Below, piece after piece: positions 54,572-63,110 of a DNA stretch of 64,000 nt. The notes under the pieces are model-generated. The model did no database searches and was not told the DNA's origin. It saw only the letters and a list, made by a program, of their open reading frames with translations. The stretch lies in assembly GCF_025506275.1 (NCBI RefSeq), contig NZ_QYCP01000082.1:1-64000 (forward strand), given 5' to 3'. The stretch comes from Brevibacterium permense. Its GTDB lineage: Bacteria; Actinomycetota; Actinomycetes; Actinomycetales; Brevibacteriaceae. Every line of letters begins with the position of its first letter. The stretch's first letter is position 1. A program made the translations under genes and the position numbers.

Positions 54572-55812
54572 GCCGCCTCCAGAATGGCGTGAAGATCGCG
54601 GCCGATGGCCGCAAATCGCTCGCCGAGGTGGCCGAACCCCTGACCGCGAACGAGCTGTCCGCGTGGCGAATGGAAGATCGTGTCGAGTTCGACGACGTCG
54701 CCTTCGACTCCGCCTGGCACCGCGCAGATCTCATCGACTTGGCGCACTCCGGACGGATCCCTGCGCAGGTGGACGACGACATCGAGGCTGACTGCGACGG
54801 TGGGCACGACGAACGCCGAGGAGATGTTCGCCCCGGCCAGCAGGGGCAGAGTGCAGATCTTCGTGATCGCAGCTCGGGCGGAATTGGCGTGGAGTGTCGA
54901 CATGCCGGCGAGGCCAGAATTCAACGCGATCAGCATGTCGAGGCTTTCGGCTTCTCTGACTTCGCCGACGATGATGCGCGTCGGCCGCATCCGCAGCGCC
55001 TCTTTGACCAAGGCGCGGAGAGTGACTTCGCCGGTGCCTTCCAGTGACGGCTGACGGCATTGCATGGGGACCCAGTCGCGGCTGGGCAGGTTGAGTTCGA
55101 AGACCTCTTCGCAGGAGATCGTGCGTTCGCGGGCCGGTATCGAGCCGGCCAGGGCGTTGAGCATGGTGGTTTTGCCGGCTTGGGTGGCTCCCGAGACGAG
55201 GATATTGGCCCCGCAGGTCACGGCCGCATCGAGGAAATCGGCGGCCCCGGGAGTCAGGGATCCGTGAGCGACGAGGTTGGCGAGGTTGCGCGGCCGGGCG
55301 ATGAACTTGCGGATATTCACGGCCGGATGAGTGCGGGTGATATCGGGCAGCACGACATGCAGCCGAGATCCGTCGGGCAGGATGGCGTCGACAAACGGCT
55401 GGGATAGGTCAACGCGGCGGCCTGTGGTGCGCAGCATCCGCTCGATGAGGTCATCGAGTTCACCGGCGCTGAGCTTCGTCGTTGTCAGCTGGTGGATTCC
55501 GTTGACGGCGATGAAGACTTCGCTCGGGGAGTTTACCCAGATCTCTTCGACGTGCGGATCATCGAAATAGTCCTGCAGGGCACCGAACCCGGAGAGTTGA
55601 TGATCGATATGTCGGAACGTCGCCTCTTTGTCTTCGAGCACGGGGAGATCGGCGAGGAGGCTGCGCTCATCGTATTCGGCGATGACGGTGCGGATGAGCT
55701 CGCGAGAGCGCTGAATATCGGCGCGGGGGTCCACATCGAGATCTCTGATCCGTTTGTGAACTTCGCTGGTGATGACTTCGGTGGCTTCCACTCTGAACCC
55801 TTGCCTGATCAT
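54568..55812 (-). CDS. tadA: Tad/type II secretion ATPase TadA (CpaF)
   Basis: Hexameric ATPase of 414 residues that powers pilus assembly. Walker A is GATQAGKTTML (about 208-218), an unusual variant of GxTGSGKT. RTISCEEVFELNL, MRPTRIIVGEVREAESLDML and TLHANSA are the Asp, Walker B and His boxes. The N-terminal domain has LDVDPRADIQRSRELIRTV. It is the first gene of the visible operon, and the CpaE/Ssd-like gene that normally precedes it is missing. Confidence 0.92.
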   Translation of the reverse strand: MIRQGFRVEATEVITSEVHKRIRDLDVDPRADIQRSRELIRTVIAEYDERSLLADLPVLEDKEATFRHIDHQLSGFGALQDYFDDPHVEEIWVNSPSEVFIAVNGIHQLTTTKLSAGELDDLIERMLRTTGRRVDLSQPFVDAILPDGSRLHVVLPDITRTHPAVNIRKFIARPRNLANLVAHGSLTPGAADFLDAAVTCGANILVSGATQAGKTTMLNALAGSIPARERTISCEEVFELNLPSRDWVPMQCRQPSLEGTGEVTLRALVKEALRMRPTRIIVGEVREAESLDMLIALNSGLAGMSTLHANSARAAITKICTLPLLAGANISSAFVVPTVAVSLDVVVHLRRDPSGVRQVDEICAVPGGVEGDVVELDTIFHSPRGQLVRGQGFGHLGERFAAIGRDLHAILEAA

Positions 55813-56103
55813 TCAACTCACAGTGTGATTTGCTGTTTAATCTATCTGTAGTCGAATGAAGAATCTAGTGAAATCCCAAATCTGTGGATAACCGGGAATG
55901 AGTTCTGTAAATGCTCATGGTGTAGTTTCACGAATGTCATTGAGGCGATTCGTCGTTCGCAGTGCCTCACGTCGATATGCCCGCGAAAAGTAGTCGATGC
56001 CTCATATAGTTTTGACCGTGAAATCTACCCAGTCTCGACCCGTCCGTCCTTGCGGACATCCGGCAGGGCTGATGGGAACGAGGCCAGGTGCAGTTGCTCG
56101 GGT

Positions 56104-56204
56104 CTGCTGAAGGCGGAGTTGACTACGGAGGTTTATGCCGCCAGGGCGACGGCCTTGCGACGAATAAGCTCGTATTCAACCGGGGTCAACTCAACCTTCA
56201 GCAG
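56104..56204 (-). pseudogene. Transposase C-terminal relic within an inverted repeat
   Basis: Twenty-odd codons on the minus strand read LLKVELTPVEYELIRRKAVA and end LAA before a TAA stop at 56133-56135. This looks like the end of an IS3- or related DDE transposase. CTGCTGAAGG...AGTTGACTACGG at 56104-56128 recurs as an inverted copy at 56180-56204 (20 of 25 positions), so a stem can form over the relic. No catalytic residues remain; the family call is tentative. Confidence 0.35.
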
Positions 56205-56553
56205 TCCCGGCCATGACCTGCTCGGCTCTGCGTGCGGCTCCTTCGCCGATGGATTCACCAAGCCACTTGGTGACATTATCGGTATCGACGCCGATTTCAT
56301 TGTCGAGGATGCCAGCGGCTACTGCTGAGCTTGCCGGGCCGATTACGGACCGGTCACCGTAGACGGATTGCCGGGTGTAGTCCATTTTGGTTTGCTGGAG
56401 CACTAGCCAAACGAGGTGTTCCTCGATTTGGCTGGAGCCTGTCTGCTCGGTGTATAACGCTCGAACGGGGAGCTGGAAAAGCAGTGGCGCAACATCTCTG
56501 CGAGCAGGAGGTCTCATGGACAAGTCGGAGCTCACTGAGTTGGGATACGACAC
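56191..56553 (-). CDS. Unrecognised open frame
   Basis: A possible 120-residue product; I recognise no domain. The C-terminal half (ILDNEIGVDTDNVTKWLGES, then IGEGAARRAEQVMAG) reads like a natural protein, while the N-terminal part does not. A second minus-strand frame (56354-56938) carries another protein-like stretch (ELTNSHLLLTVAKLFNGR), so this may be one decayed, frameshifted gene. A start site is not convincing. Confidence 0.2.
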   Translation of the reverse strand: MSYPNSVSSDLSMRPPARRDVAPLLFQLPVRALYTEQTGSSQIEEHLVWLVLQQTKMDYTRQSVYGDRSVIGPASSAVAAGILDNEIGVDTDNVTKWLGESIGEGAARRAEQVMAGTAEG

Positions 56554-56764
56554 GAATGATCTGGACTCCGGGATTGACTACGTGCCGGACTTCGATGCTG
56601 TTGGGGACGAAGTTGTCGCGGACTTCGTTGGAAGAGCGCAGCTCCAAGCGCCTGAACTCAATGCTGTGGGCGGTGTGAACGCATTGGGTGGATCTCGCGA
56701 GCGCCGTGATGAGATCAATCTTGCTTTGGACGATGGTGTCGACCTGATGGCGGCCGTTGAATAA
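56516..56764 (+). CDS. Possible small acidic protein
   Basis: An 82-residue frame starting at an ATG with a very good ribosome site (GCAGGAGGTCTC). The product is strongly acidic (ELTELGYDTNDLDSGIDYVP) and unknown to me. It overlaps protein-like frames on the other strand, so at most one of them is real. Confidence 0.22.
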   Translation: MDKSELTELGYDTNDLDSGIDYVPDFDAVGDEVVADFVGRAQLQAPELNAVGGVNALGGSRERRDEINLALDDGVDLMAAVE

Positions 56765-57383
56765 TTTGGCGACGGTGAGCAGAAGATGCGAGTTCGTCAG
56801 CTCATCAGTTCCGGGCAGATTAACAGTCGATAACGGTATCCGTTCGCCGGTAGGGCTCGGTATCAGAGCGGTTGATGATCGGTCGTGGCTGACTTGCATG
56901 TCTTGGCCTACAGTTGGGCCCACGATTGAAATCCTCATCGGCCGCTGACCATGGTTCAGAGACCAATGTCCTCAGTCCGGCCGCCGAGAATGACGCTCTA
57001 GGGGAGTGGTTGATGCGAAGAACTTGAATGCGTCTTCTTGGTCCAGGTCGACATTTCGGGACCGCTGTCTGACGGATATTCATGCGATCGTTCTTCGTTC
57101 GGATCCCTTGAGGAAACGGCGTCTGTTTCATCTCCCTACGCCTGGCCCGCGTCAGCTGCAGGGTTCTGACCACTAAGCCCTGGTACTAGCAGCACGAGAG
57201 ATTGCACATGCCTAATCGAATGTTCGCCGCCGAGGCGACGGTACGGTGTTAAACAGCGAGTAGATGGATGCGCAGAGGGAGAAGTGGACCCCCGTCTAGT
57301 CGGATCGGGGCTCGTCCTCATGGGCCGCGATCTAGCGGTGACGTCCTGCCTCACACTGCCCGCGAGCTCGAAAGAATATGCCG

Positions 57384-57725
57384 ATGGCGAGAAAACTCAT
57401 TGAGCACATCTACGACGACCTCGACGGCACACTTATTTCCGACCCCAGTGAGGGGCGAACCGTCACTTTCGCGATCGATAGAACCAGCTATGCGATCGAC
57501 CTCACTACTGCTCACGCCGAGGAGTTAGAAGAGAACCTGCGACCGTTCACCAGGGTGGCCAGAGCGGTCAGGAGCTCCCAGACCAAGAGTCGCATCCGTG
57601 ACTCTTGGCAAGGACGAGGCGATCTCGAGGGGATTCGGAAGTGGGCTCGAGACAACGACTACGGCATCTACACTCGTGGCCGTATCCCAACGTATGTCGT
57701 CGAAGCCTACGACAACGCTCATTAA
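57384..57725 (+). CDS. Lsr2 family DNA-bridging (xenogeneic silencing) protein
   Basis: A 113-residue histone-like protein that bridges AT-rich DNA and silences foreign genes. It begins MARKLIEHIYDDLDGT, has the dimerisation strand VTFAIDRTSYAIDL, and ends with the DNA-binding part IRKWARDNDYGI and the RGR AT-hook-like motif (98-100) in TRGRIP. The ATG at 57384 gives the MARK start of the family; one two codons upstream is also open. It stands alone inside the low-GC island, so it is likely an island-borne paralogue of a core lsr2 gene elsewhere. Confidence 0.9.
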   Translation: MARKLIEHIYDDLDGTLISDPSEGRTVTFAIDRTSYAIDLTTAHAEELEENLRPFTRVARAVRSSQTKSRIRDSWQGRGDLEGIRKWARDNDYGIYTRGRIPTYVVEAYDNAH

Positions 57726-57785
57726 CGCGAGTCCCGCGCCAAAGCCCAGCAAGCTCGCCGGGTCCACAGCACGCCGATAGGCGAC

Positions 57786-58556
57786 TCATGCAGAGGTGGT
57801 TTTTCGGTTGTAGAGGACGATCGCGAGGGCATAGGCGACGACGAGGATGCCGATGAGCCAGATCAGAGCGATCCAGATGTCACTGCCGATGGATTGCTGG
57901 GCAAAGAGCGCGCGGATGGTATCGACGATTGAAGTCACCGGTTGGTTCTCAGCGAACCAGGCGATGGGTCCGGGCATCGTCGCGATCGGCACGAAGGCTG
58001 AGCTGATGAACGGGAGGAAGATCAGCGGGTAGCTCAACGCGCTGGCACCATCGACGGTCTTCGCTGCCAACCCGGCGATGATCGCCACCCACGTCAGGGT
58101 AAGCGTGGAGAGCAAGAGAACGCCGACGATTACGATCCAGGATCCGGGTGACGCGCTAGTCCTGAAGCCCAGAATCAGCGCGACGCTGATGACGATGCCG
58201 ACCGATACCATGTTCGACGCCAAAGAGGTCAGTGCATGCCCCCAAAGAACGCTGGACCTGGCGATCGGCATCGACTGGAAGCGATCGACGATGCCGCTTT
58301 GCAGGTCGAGGAAGAGGCGGTACGCGGTGTATGAGATACCTGAAGCAATGGTGATCAGGAGGATTCCGGGTAAAAGGTAGTTGATGTAAGACTGCCCGTC
58401 GCCGGTGTCGATCGCGCCACCGAAGACATAGGTGAATAGAAGCATCAGTGCGATCGGGATGACGGCGGTGGTGATAATGGTATCCGGGCTGCGGAGGATA
58501 TGGCGCAGCGATCGTCCAGTGAGGACACAGGTGTCAGCTAGTACGTGGCTGGTCAT
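57786..58556 (-). CDS. ABC-2 type export permease (DrrB-like)
   Basis: Membrane subunit of an exporter, 256 residues with six membrane helices. FQSMPIARSSVLWGHAL and ANMVSVGIVISVALILGF are the DrrB/ABC-2 hallmarks. The ATG at 58556 has GGAAGGAATTCC upstream and lies 23 bp inside the ATPase gene, so the two are coupled. Likely exports a drug, lipid or peptide; the substrate is unknown. Confidence 0.9.
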   Translation of the reverse strand: MTSHVLADTCVLTGRSLRHILRSPDTIITTAVIPIALMLLFTYVFGGAIDTGDGQSYINYLLPGILLITIASGISYTAYRLFLDLQSGIVDRFQSMPIARSSVLWGHALTSLASNMVSVGIVISVALILGFRTSASPGSWIVIVGVLLLSTLTLTWVAIIAGLAAKTVDGASALSYPLIFLPFISSAFVPIATMPGPIAWFAENQPVTSIVDTIRALFAQQSIGSDIWIALIWLIGILVVAYALAIVLYNRKTTSA

Positions 58557-59391
58557 CGGAATTCCTTCCGGCCCGAGTCGCTTCAACGGTTGATCCGAGC
58601 GTGGTGTCAGGGCTAGCGGTCTCGTCGACGAGAGCGAGGAACACGTCCTCCAACGAGGGTTGTTTCTCGACGTACTCGACTTTCACTGGCGGGAGGAGCT
58701 TCTTGAGTTCGGTCAGAGTGCCGTTCTGGATGATCCTGCCGCGGTGCAAGATTGCGATCCGGTCGGCGAGCTGTTCGGCCTCATCGAGAGTCTGGGTCGT
58801 CAGCAGCACGGTGGTGCCGTCGTCGGCGAGGCGACGGACGGTCTGCCAGACATCCTGGCGGGACTGCGGGTCCAGACCGGTGGTCGGCTCGTCGAGGAAA
58901 ACTACCGGTGGGTTACCGATGAGGCTCATCGCGACGTCGAGTCGGCGTCGCATCCCGCCGGAATAGGTTCCCGCCCGTCTGAGACCCGCGGCGCTCAGAC
59001 CGAATCGAGCAAGCATGACGTCAGCGATCTGACCGGGATTCTTCAGGTGTCGCAATCTGGCGACGAGGACGAGGTTCTCTCGACCGGTGAGCACCTCGTC
59101 GACGGCTGCGAATTGCCCGGTCAAACTGATCGATTCCCGCACCCGCGCCGGGTCGCCAGCGACGTCGAAGCCTTGAATGGTCGCGGTACCGGCGTCGGCG
59201 TTGAGCAGCGTCGACAGTATTCGTACTAGCGTTGTCTTGCCCGCGCCATTGGAGCCGAGCAGGGCAAAGATGCTGCCATGCTCGACCTCTAAATCGACTC
59301 CTCGAAGCACAGGCAGATCCTTGAAAGCCTTCTCTATACCGCTGACCCGAATCGCCGGTGGTCTTTGTGGGCTTTCTGAACTAGTCGTCAT
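58534..59391 (-). CDS. ABC export ATPase (DrrA-like)
   Basis: ATPase of 285 residues. GSNGAGKTTLVRILSTLL is Walker A, GTYSGGMRRRLDVAMSL the signature and VVFLDEPTTGLDPQSR Walker B. The C-terminal extension (KVEYVEKQPSLEDVFLAL) is characteristic of daunorubicin-resistance-type ATPases. The start overlaps the DUF1048 stop as ATGA. Confidence 0.92.
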   Translation of the reverse strand: MTTSSESPQRPPAIRVSGIEKAFKDLPVLRGVDLEVEHGSIFALLGSNGAGKTTLVRILSTLLNADAGTATIQGFDVAGDPARVRESISLTGQFAAVDEVLTGRENLVLVARLRHLKNPGQIADVMLARFGLSAAGLRRAGTYSGGMRRRLDVAMSLIGNPPVVFLDEPTTGLDPQSRQDVWQTVRRLADDGTTVLLTTQTLDEAEQLADRIAILHRGRIIQNGTLTELKKLLPPVKVEYVEKQPSLEDVFLALVDETASPDTTLGSTVEATRAGRNSDDQPRTS

Positions 59392-59756
59392 GGGGATCCC
59401 TGTTCCCTCCCCGCCTGGTCAATCGAGTCAGCGAGCCGACGCTGTTCCTTTGCTATCCACCCGGCAAGCCCGTAATTGCTCTTGAAAGTGTCGACGAACT
59501 CTGCCGGGTCGTCGCCGACGATCTCACGGATCGGTGTGGCGTCGACCGCGGCTCGTTCGAAGAGGTCAGCGAGGTCTTCGACCATGTGCACCAAGTGATC
59601 GCCATCGGCTGGGCCGGTGACGATGAGGTATCGCTCGATGCCTTCGACAGTCGTGCGGTAGGCCGGTGGCAACTGCTGGATGCGCGCTTTGTAGGCGCGC
59701 CAGCGCTTCTTGTCCTCGAGTGAGCCGGTGATCATCTCGATCCATCGTGCTGCCAT
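59388..59756 (-). CDS. DUF1048 family protein
   Basis: A 122-residue helical, soluble protein. DKKRWRAYKARIQQLPPAYR and ERYLIVTGPADGDHLVHMVE fit DUF1048, a family that is usually encoded next to PadR regulators and ABC exporters, as here. Its biochemical role is unknown. ATG at 59756 is two codons past the PadR stop. Confidence 0.8.
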   Translation of the reverse strand: MAARWIEMITGSLEDKKRWRAYKARIQQLPPAYRTTVEGIERYLIVTGPADGDHLVHMVEDLADLFERAAVDATPIREIVGDDPAEFVDTFKSNYGLAGWIAKEQRRLADSIDQAGREQGSP

Positions 59757-59758
59757 GA

Positions 59759-60109
59759 TTATTCTCCTTGTCTCTGAGGGGGACTGACCTGTGTACGGAG
59801 CTGTTCGATTCGCTCGGCGAGGAAACTCCACGTTCTCCAGAAGTCGTTCAAGTGCTCCTGGCCCCGGGCGTTCAATGAATAGACCTTCCGGGGCGGACCT
59901 TTATCTGAGGGCACCTTTTCCACGTCAACCAGACCTCGCTGTTCGATCCGGACCAGCAGGGCGTAGACGGTGCCCTCGGCAATGTCATCAAATCCTTGGT
60001 CGCGCAGCCACGCCGTGATCTCGTATCCATACGCTGACCGTCCAGCCAGGATCGCCAGCACAATGCCCTCCAGAGTGCCTTTGAGCATTTCTGTTGCCTG
60101 TTTGCCCAC
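59759..60109 (-). CDS. PadR family transcriptional regulator
   Basis: A 116-residue winged-helix repressor: MLKGTLEGIVLAILAGRSAY, GYEITAWLRDQGFDDIAEGT and VYALLVRIEQRGLVDVEKV are the PadR_N pattern, followed by a helical tail. It heads the operon with DUF1048 and the ABC exporter and probably represses it until its ligand is present. GTG at 60109 has GAGGATGATCC upstream. ACTACCAGTAGATAGT (about 60135-60150) upstream is a possible operator. Confidence 0.9.
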   Translation of the reverse strand: MGKQATEMLKGTLEGIVLAILAGRSAYGYEITAWLRDQGFDDIAEGTVYALLVRIEQRGLVDVEKVPSDKGPPRKVYSLNARGQEHLNDFWRTWSFLAERIEQLRTQVSPPQRQGE

Positions 60110-60740
60110 CGGATCATCCTCTACTCAGTAACAATGACTACCAGTAGATAGTAATCATGGGTACCGGTAATTGGCAACATTGAGTAGAAGGAATTCGGGA
60201 GACTATGTCAAGCCCGGGTTTCGTAGAGGCTTCTTTTCTTGGATTCCTAAGCAGCCGCAGGTTCTGTCGCGGACTGGTTGATCCATTCGGAACGGACCTC
60301 GACGGGCGGTCGATAGTTAATCGCTGAATGCAACCTGGACTGGTTGTACCAAGCCACCCATTTCGATGTCTCAGCCTTCACCTCGATCAACCCCGACCAT
60401 GCCTTCCGGCCGATAAGCTCTGCCTTGTAGACCGAGTTCAGTGCCTCGGCCATGGCATTGTCGTACGCGTCCCCACCCGACCCCACCGACGCCACGACCT
60501 CGGACTCCGCCAGAGTCTCGCCATAGTGAATCCACCGGAATTGCACCCCACGATCCGAGTGATGCACCAACCCGGAGACGTCTTCACCGGCCCGGTATTT
60601 CGCAGCCAGAGCCATCGTCAGAGCGTCCCGGGACAGGGACTTCCGCATATGGTTCGTCACCTGCCAACCGACGATCTCTCGGTGGAAGACATCGAGGATG
60701 AACGTCGTATACACCCACCCAGCAGACGTCGGAACATAGG

Positions 60741-60766
60741 AGGGAGCACCTCCCGCTTGCGGGGAA
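60741..60766. repeat. 26-bp palindromic insert, copy A
   Basis: Reads AGGGAGCACCTCCCGCTTGC then GGGGAA on the plus strand. CCCGC-TT-GCGGG and GGGAG-CAC-CTCCC can each form a hairpin. It interrupts OrfB at the first catalytic Asp and shifts the frame. Confidence 0.7.
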
Positions 60767-61189
60767 TGCCCACGACCCACAAACAATTCGGTGCCGGTGC
60801 CGCGAACTCACGCTCGACAAGATCATCCGGACACTCGTCAGCCCTAGCCGCAGCCGTCTTCGGACGCTTACTCCTGCGTCGAATACCGTCGATGCCCAAC
60901 TGGCGCATCAACCGCTCTACCGTGCAACGGGCCACCGGGCCGAACTGATCGGCGTACCCACGGTTGATCGCCTTCCCCATCAACCACTGCCCGTGACAGG
61001 AGTAGTTCGCCTCATAGACATCCTGGATCACCACCATCAGCGCCTGGTCCCGACGGGCCCGGGCTGATGATTGACGCAACTTGTACGCGTACTACGAGCT
61101 CACAGCAATCCGTGCCGCAGTCCCGGACAGGGAGCGCACGATTGGCTCGACTCCGAACTCGTGACGGTTGTCATCGATGACGGCGACGA

Positions 61190-61215
61190 TTCCCCCGCAA
61201 GCGGGAGGTACCCCT
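61190..61215. repeat. 26-bp palindromic insert, copy B (inverted)
   Basis: The minus strand reads AGGGGTACCTCCCGCTTGC then GGGGGAA, sharing a 17-bp identical core (ACCTCCCGCTTGCGGGG) with copy A but in the opposite orientation. It lies at the OrfA/OrfB junction. Confidence 0.7.
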
Positions 61216-61577
61216 CTTCGAAGGGCGGTCGAGCTCCGCCGCGAAGAAAGCCGACCTAGACTCAAGATCTCGTTGGCTCGCTTCGCTTCAGCCAACTCCG
61301 CCCGCAGCCGACGGTTCTCCGCTTCCAAATCGACTGACTCAGTCGGTGTGGCCTTGCCGGAGTCCCTGTGCTTACGCACCCAGACTCGCAAGGTCTCTTT
61401 GCTCAGACCGAGCTCGCCGGCGACACGGGTGATTGCCCCGTTCGCGGTCTCCGGATCGGCCTGGGCGCGGATGACGAGCTCTACGGCGCGAGCCTTGAGT
61501 TCGTCAGTGTATCTCACTGGCAAGAGAGAATCTCCTTCTTCGAATCTCCCTGCCTCTATTATCCCCGGGGCGATTCA

Positions 61578-62554
61578 GCTGGTTGTGACGGGGCGAAGTG
61601 GGCGCCCCAAATGCCGAGTGCGGACGATGTTATTCGGTCGTGTGACAGTATTCGATTCTCTTCTTTAGTCGGAGGCTGGCATACCGCGAAGTGGGTGTCG
61701 ATGCCGTCTGCTGGACTCGCGGAAAAGGAAATCGATACCCGTATGACTTGAGGCGCCAATATATGACGACATGTGGACTTCGCGCATCGTTGCCACTGCG
61801 AACGTGCCTTTGCTGATGATCTCGGGACGCGGCAAGTTTGATCTGAACTGAGGACGATGTCCCGTTTGAGGCGATGCGGCATGTCGATTGTCGTATTGCC
61901 TGACGGGTCCGGAGTCGGTGTGACTTTAGACCACGGTGCGAATGCCGCTTCGGGAAAAGGAACTTGGGGTGCCGCTTCCCGTGGGGAGGAGATCCCATTA
62001 CGTTTTTCGTTGTCCGTAATCCTTCGGCGCGGTGAACGATTCTGTCAATGGTGATATCGCCCAGGTGACGACAATGGACTCTCATCCACGAGTCGAATAA
62101 TGCGACAGTTGTGCGCAGCGCATATTCGCTCTTCCGCTGGTGCGTCTGTCGTCGACGTTTCCGTTCCGCCGGTTGTCGGAAGGTGGTCTCAACGGACTGT
62201 GAAAGACGAAAGGAGTGTTCTTGCCCGTTGCGATGAAATGAAAGAGAATAGAAATTGGTATACCAAGTGCGCTTAGCCGCATCCAGCGGCGAGGGTGGGA
62301 TGTGCCAAACAGAGAGCCACCCTGGTCATACCGCCGGGCCCAATTAGTCTACTGCTGCAAGAGGAGGACTGACCGGGATGATCGGCGCAAAGGGTGCACC
62401 ACTTCCATTCAGAACGTGCCAGGCCGCGACTCGCTGAGTATGCGAAAGCTTAAGACGTTGATGCGGTTTCGGAGCTTGAACTGCATAGGCAGCGTGTGCC
62501 GGATGGCCGGCTCTGTCTTGGTCGCCACTGAATATCGACATATAGGAGGAAGCT
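61578..62554. other. Low-GC region without a convincing gene
   Basis: Nearly 1 kb. Frames on both strands are short and rich in rare residue runs; none has a good ribosome site plus protein-like sequence. An AAAGGAG at 62210-62216 is followed by a six-codon frame only. AGGAGGAAGCT at 62544-62554 is the ribosome site of the next gene. The region may be a long leader or eroded island DNA. Confidence 0.45.
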
Positions 62555-63076
62555 TTGGCTGAATCAGCATCTATCTCACTGACAGGCGACGACCTCGCGC
62601 ACCTTCACCGTTGCATCGAGCTCGCAGAGGAATCTCTTGCGGCTGGAGACGAGCCGTTCGGCTCTCTCCTAGTCGATCCGAACGGTCGCGTGATCTACGA
62701 AGATCGCAATCGGGTGAAGGATGGGGACGCCACACAGCACCCGGAGTTTGCGATCGCTCGTTGGGCTGCGGAGAACTTGTCGCGAGAAGTCCGGGCGGAT
62801 TCTGTTGTCTACACTTCCGGAGAGCACTGCCCGATGTGCAGTGCCGCTCATGCCTGGGTGGGCCTGGGCACGATTGTCTATGCCGCGAGTGGCGAACAGC
62901 TCCGGTCATGGCTCAGCCAGTGGGGAGTTGATTCCGGTCCCGTAGCACCTCTGTCGATCCAGCAGGTTGCGCCCACTGTCGAGAGTGTGGGACCAGTTGC
63001 GGAATTGATCCCGCAGGTCAAGGGCGTGCATGCCACGTATCACGGCATCGCCGAGGAGGAGGCTGAAGACCAATGA
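62555..63076 (+). CDS. Nucleoside/guanine deaminase-family zinc protein
   Basis: CDA-superfamily deaminase of 173 residues. Zinc motifs are HPEFAIARWAA (His and Glu) and EHCPMCSAAHA (two Cys). Residues after it (LGTIVYAASGEQLRSWLSQW) resemble guanine or related nucleobase deaminases; the substrate could also be another amino-purine. Start is TTG at 62555 with a very strong AGGAGGAAGCT site. It has nothing in common by position with the nucleoside block at 34-46 kb. Confidence 0.82.
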   Translation: MAESASISLTGDDLAHLHRCIELAEESLAAGDEPFGSLLVDPNGRVIYEDRNRVKDGDATQHPEFAIARWAAENLSREVRADSVVYTSGEHCPMCSAAHAWVGLGTIVYAASGEQLRSWLSQWGVDSGPVAPLSIQQVAPTVESVGPVAELIPQVKGVHATYHGIAEEEAEDQ

Positions 63077-63110
63077 TCAGAACTACGGTCCGCAATAGAT
63101 GGAAGTGCCC

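Larger units (their letters stand above)
55813..57377. other. Low-GC, largely non-coding region upstream of the Tad locus
   Basis: About 1.5 kb, clearly poorer in GC than the Tad genes. It holds a transposase-like C-terminal relic with inverted repeats (56104-56204), two weak open frames described separately and a GCCGAGGCGAC motif at 57229. I saw no tRNA. A TTGACC near 56030 could be a promoter element but has no gene behind it. The change in composition suggests inserted or decayed DNA. Confidence 0.5.
60247..61523 (-). pseudogene. IS3-family transposase OrfA/OrfB, disrupted
   Basis: OrfA starts at TTG (61523) with GAAGGAGATTC upstream; the helix-turn-helix is LSKETLRVWVRKH and the leucine-zipper region ends AKRANEIL. 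OrfB follows with FGVEPIVRSLS, WLMGKAINRGY and the DDE core: HHSDRGVQF, then SGGDAYDNAMAEALNSVYKA. The reading frame is broken at the OrfA/OrfB junction (61190-61215) and again within OrfB (60741-60766), where the first catalytic Asp codon of the usual D-I-T-Y-V motif is lost. It cannot encode active transposase as read conventionally. Confidence 0.8.
60206..61577 (-). mobile_element. Broken IS3-family insertion sequence
   Basis: About 1.37 kb. The ends look like TGTCAAGCCCGGG...TAGAGGC (60206-60230) and the inverse TGAATCGCCCCGGGG...TAGAGGC (61552-61577), matching in the CCCGGG and TAGAGGC blocks and starting with TG/CA, as expected for IS3-family ends. I see no clear target-site duplication. 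Inside is a transposase split by at least two inserts of the same 26-bp palindrome. Confidence 0.8.

Noticed and set aside
56820-57173. A 117-codon minus-strand frame
   Set aside because: Arg/Pro/Ser-rich without start signals; looks like chance.
60741-61215. CRISPR repeats, suggested by the CCCGCTTGCGGGG hairpin similar to type I-E repeats
   Set aside because: Only two copies, in opposite orientation, 450 bp apart and within a transposase; no regular spacing or cas gene.
61630-62085. A 151-codon minus-strand frame after the IS
   Set aside because: No ribosome site, odd residue composition and no recognisable domain.
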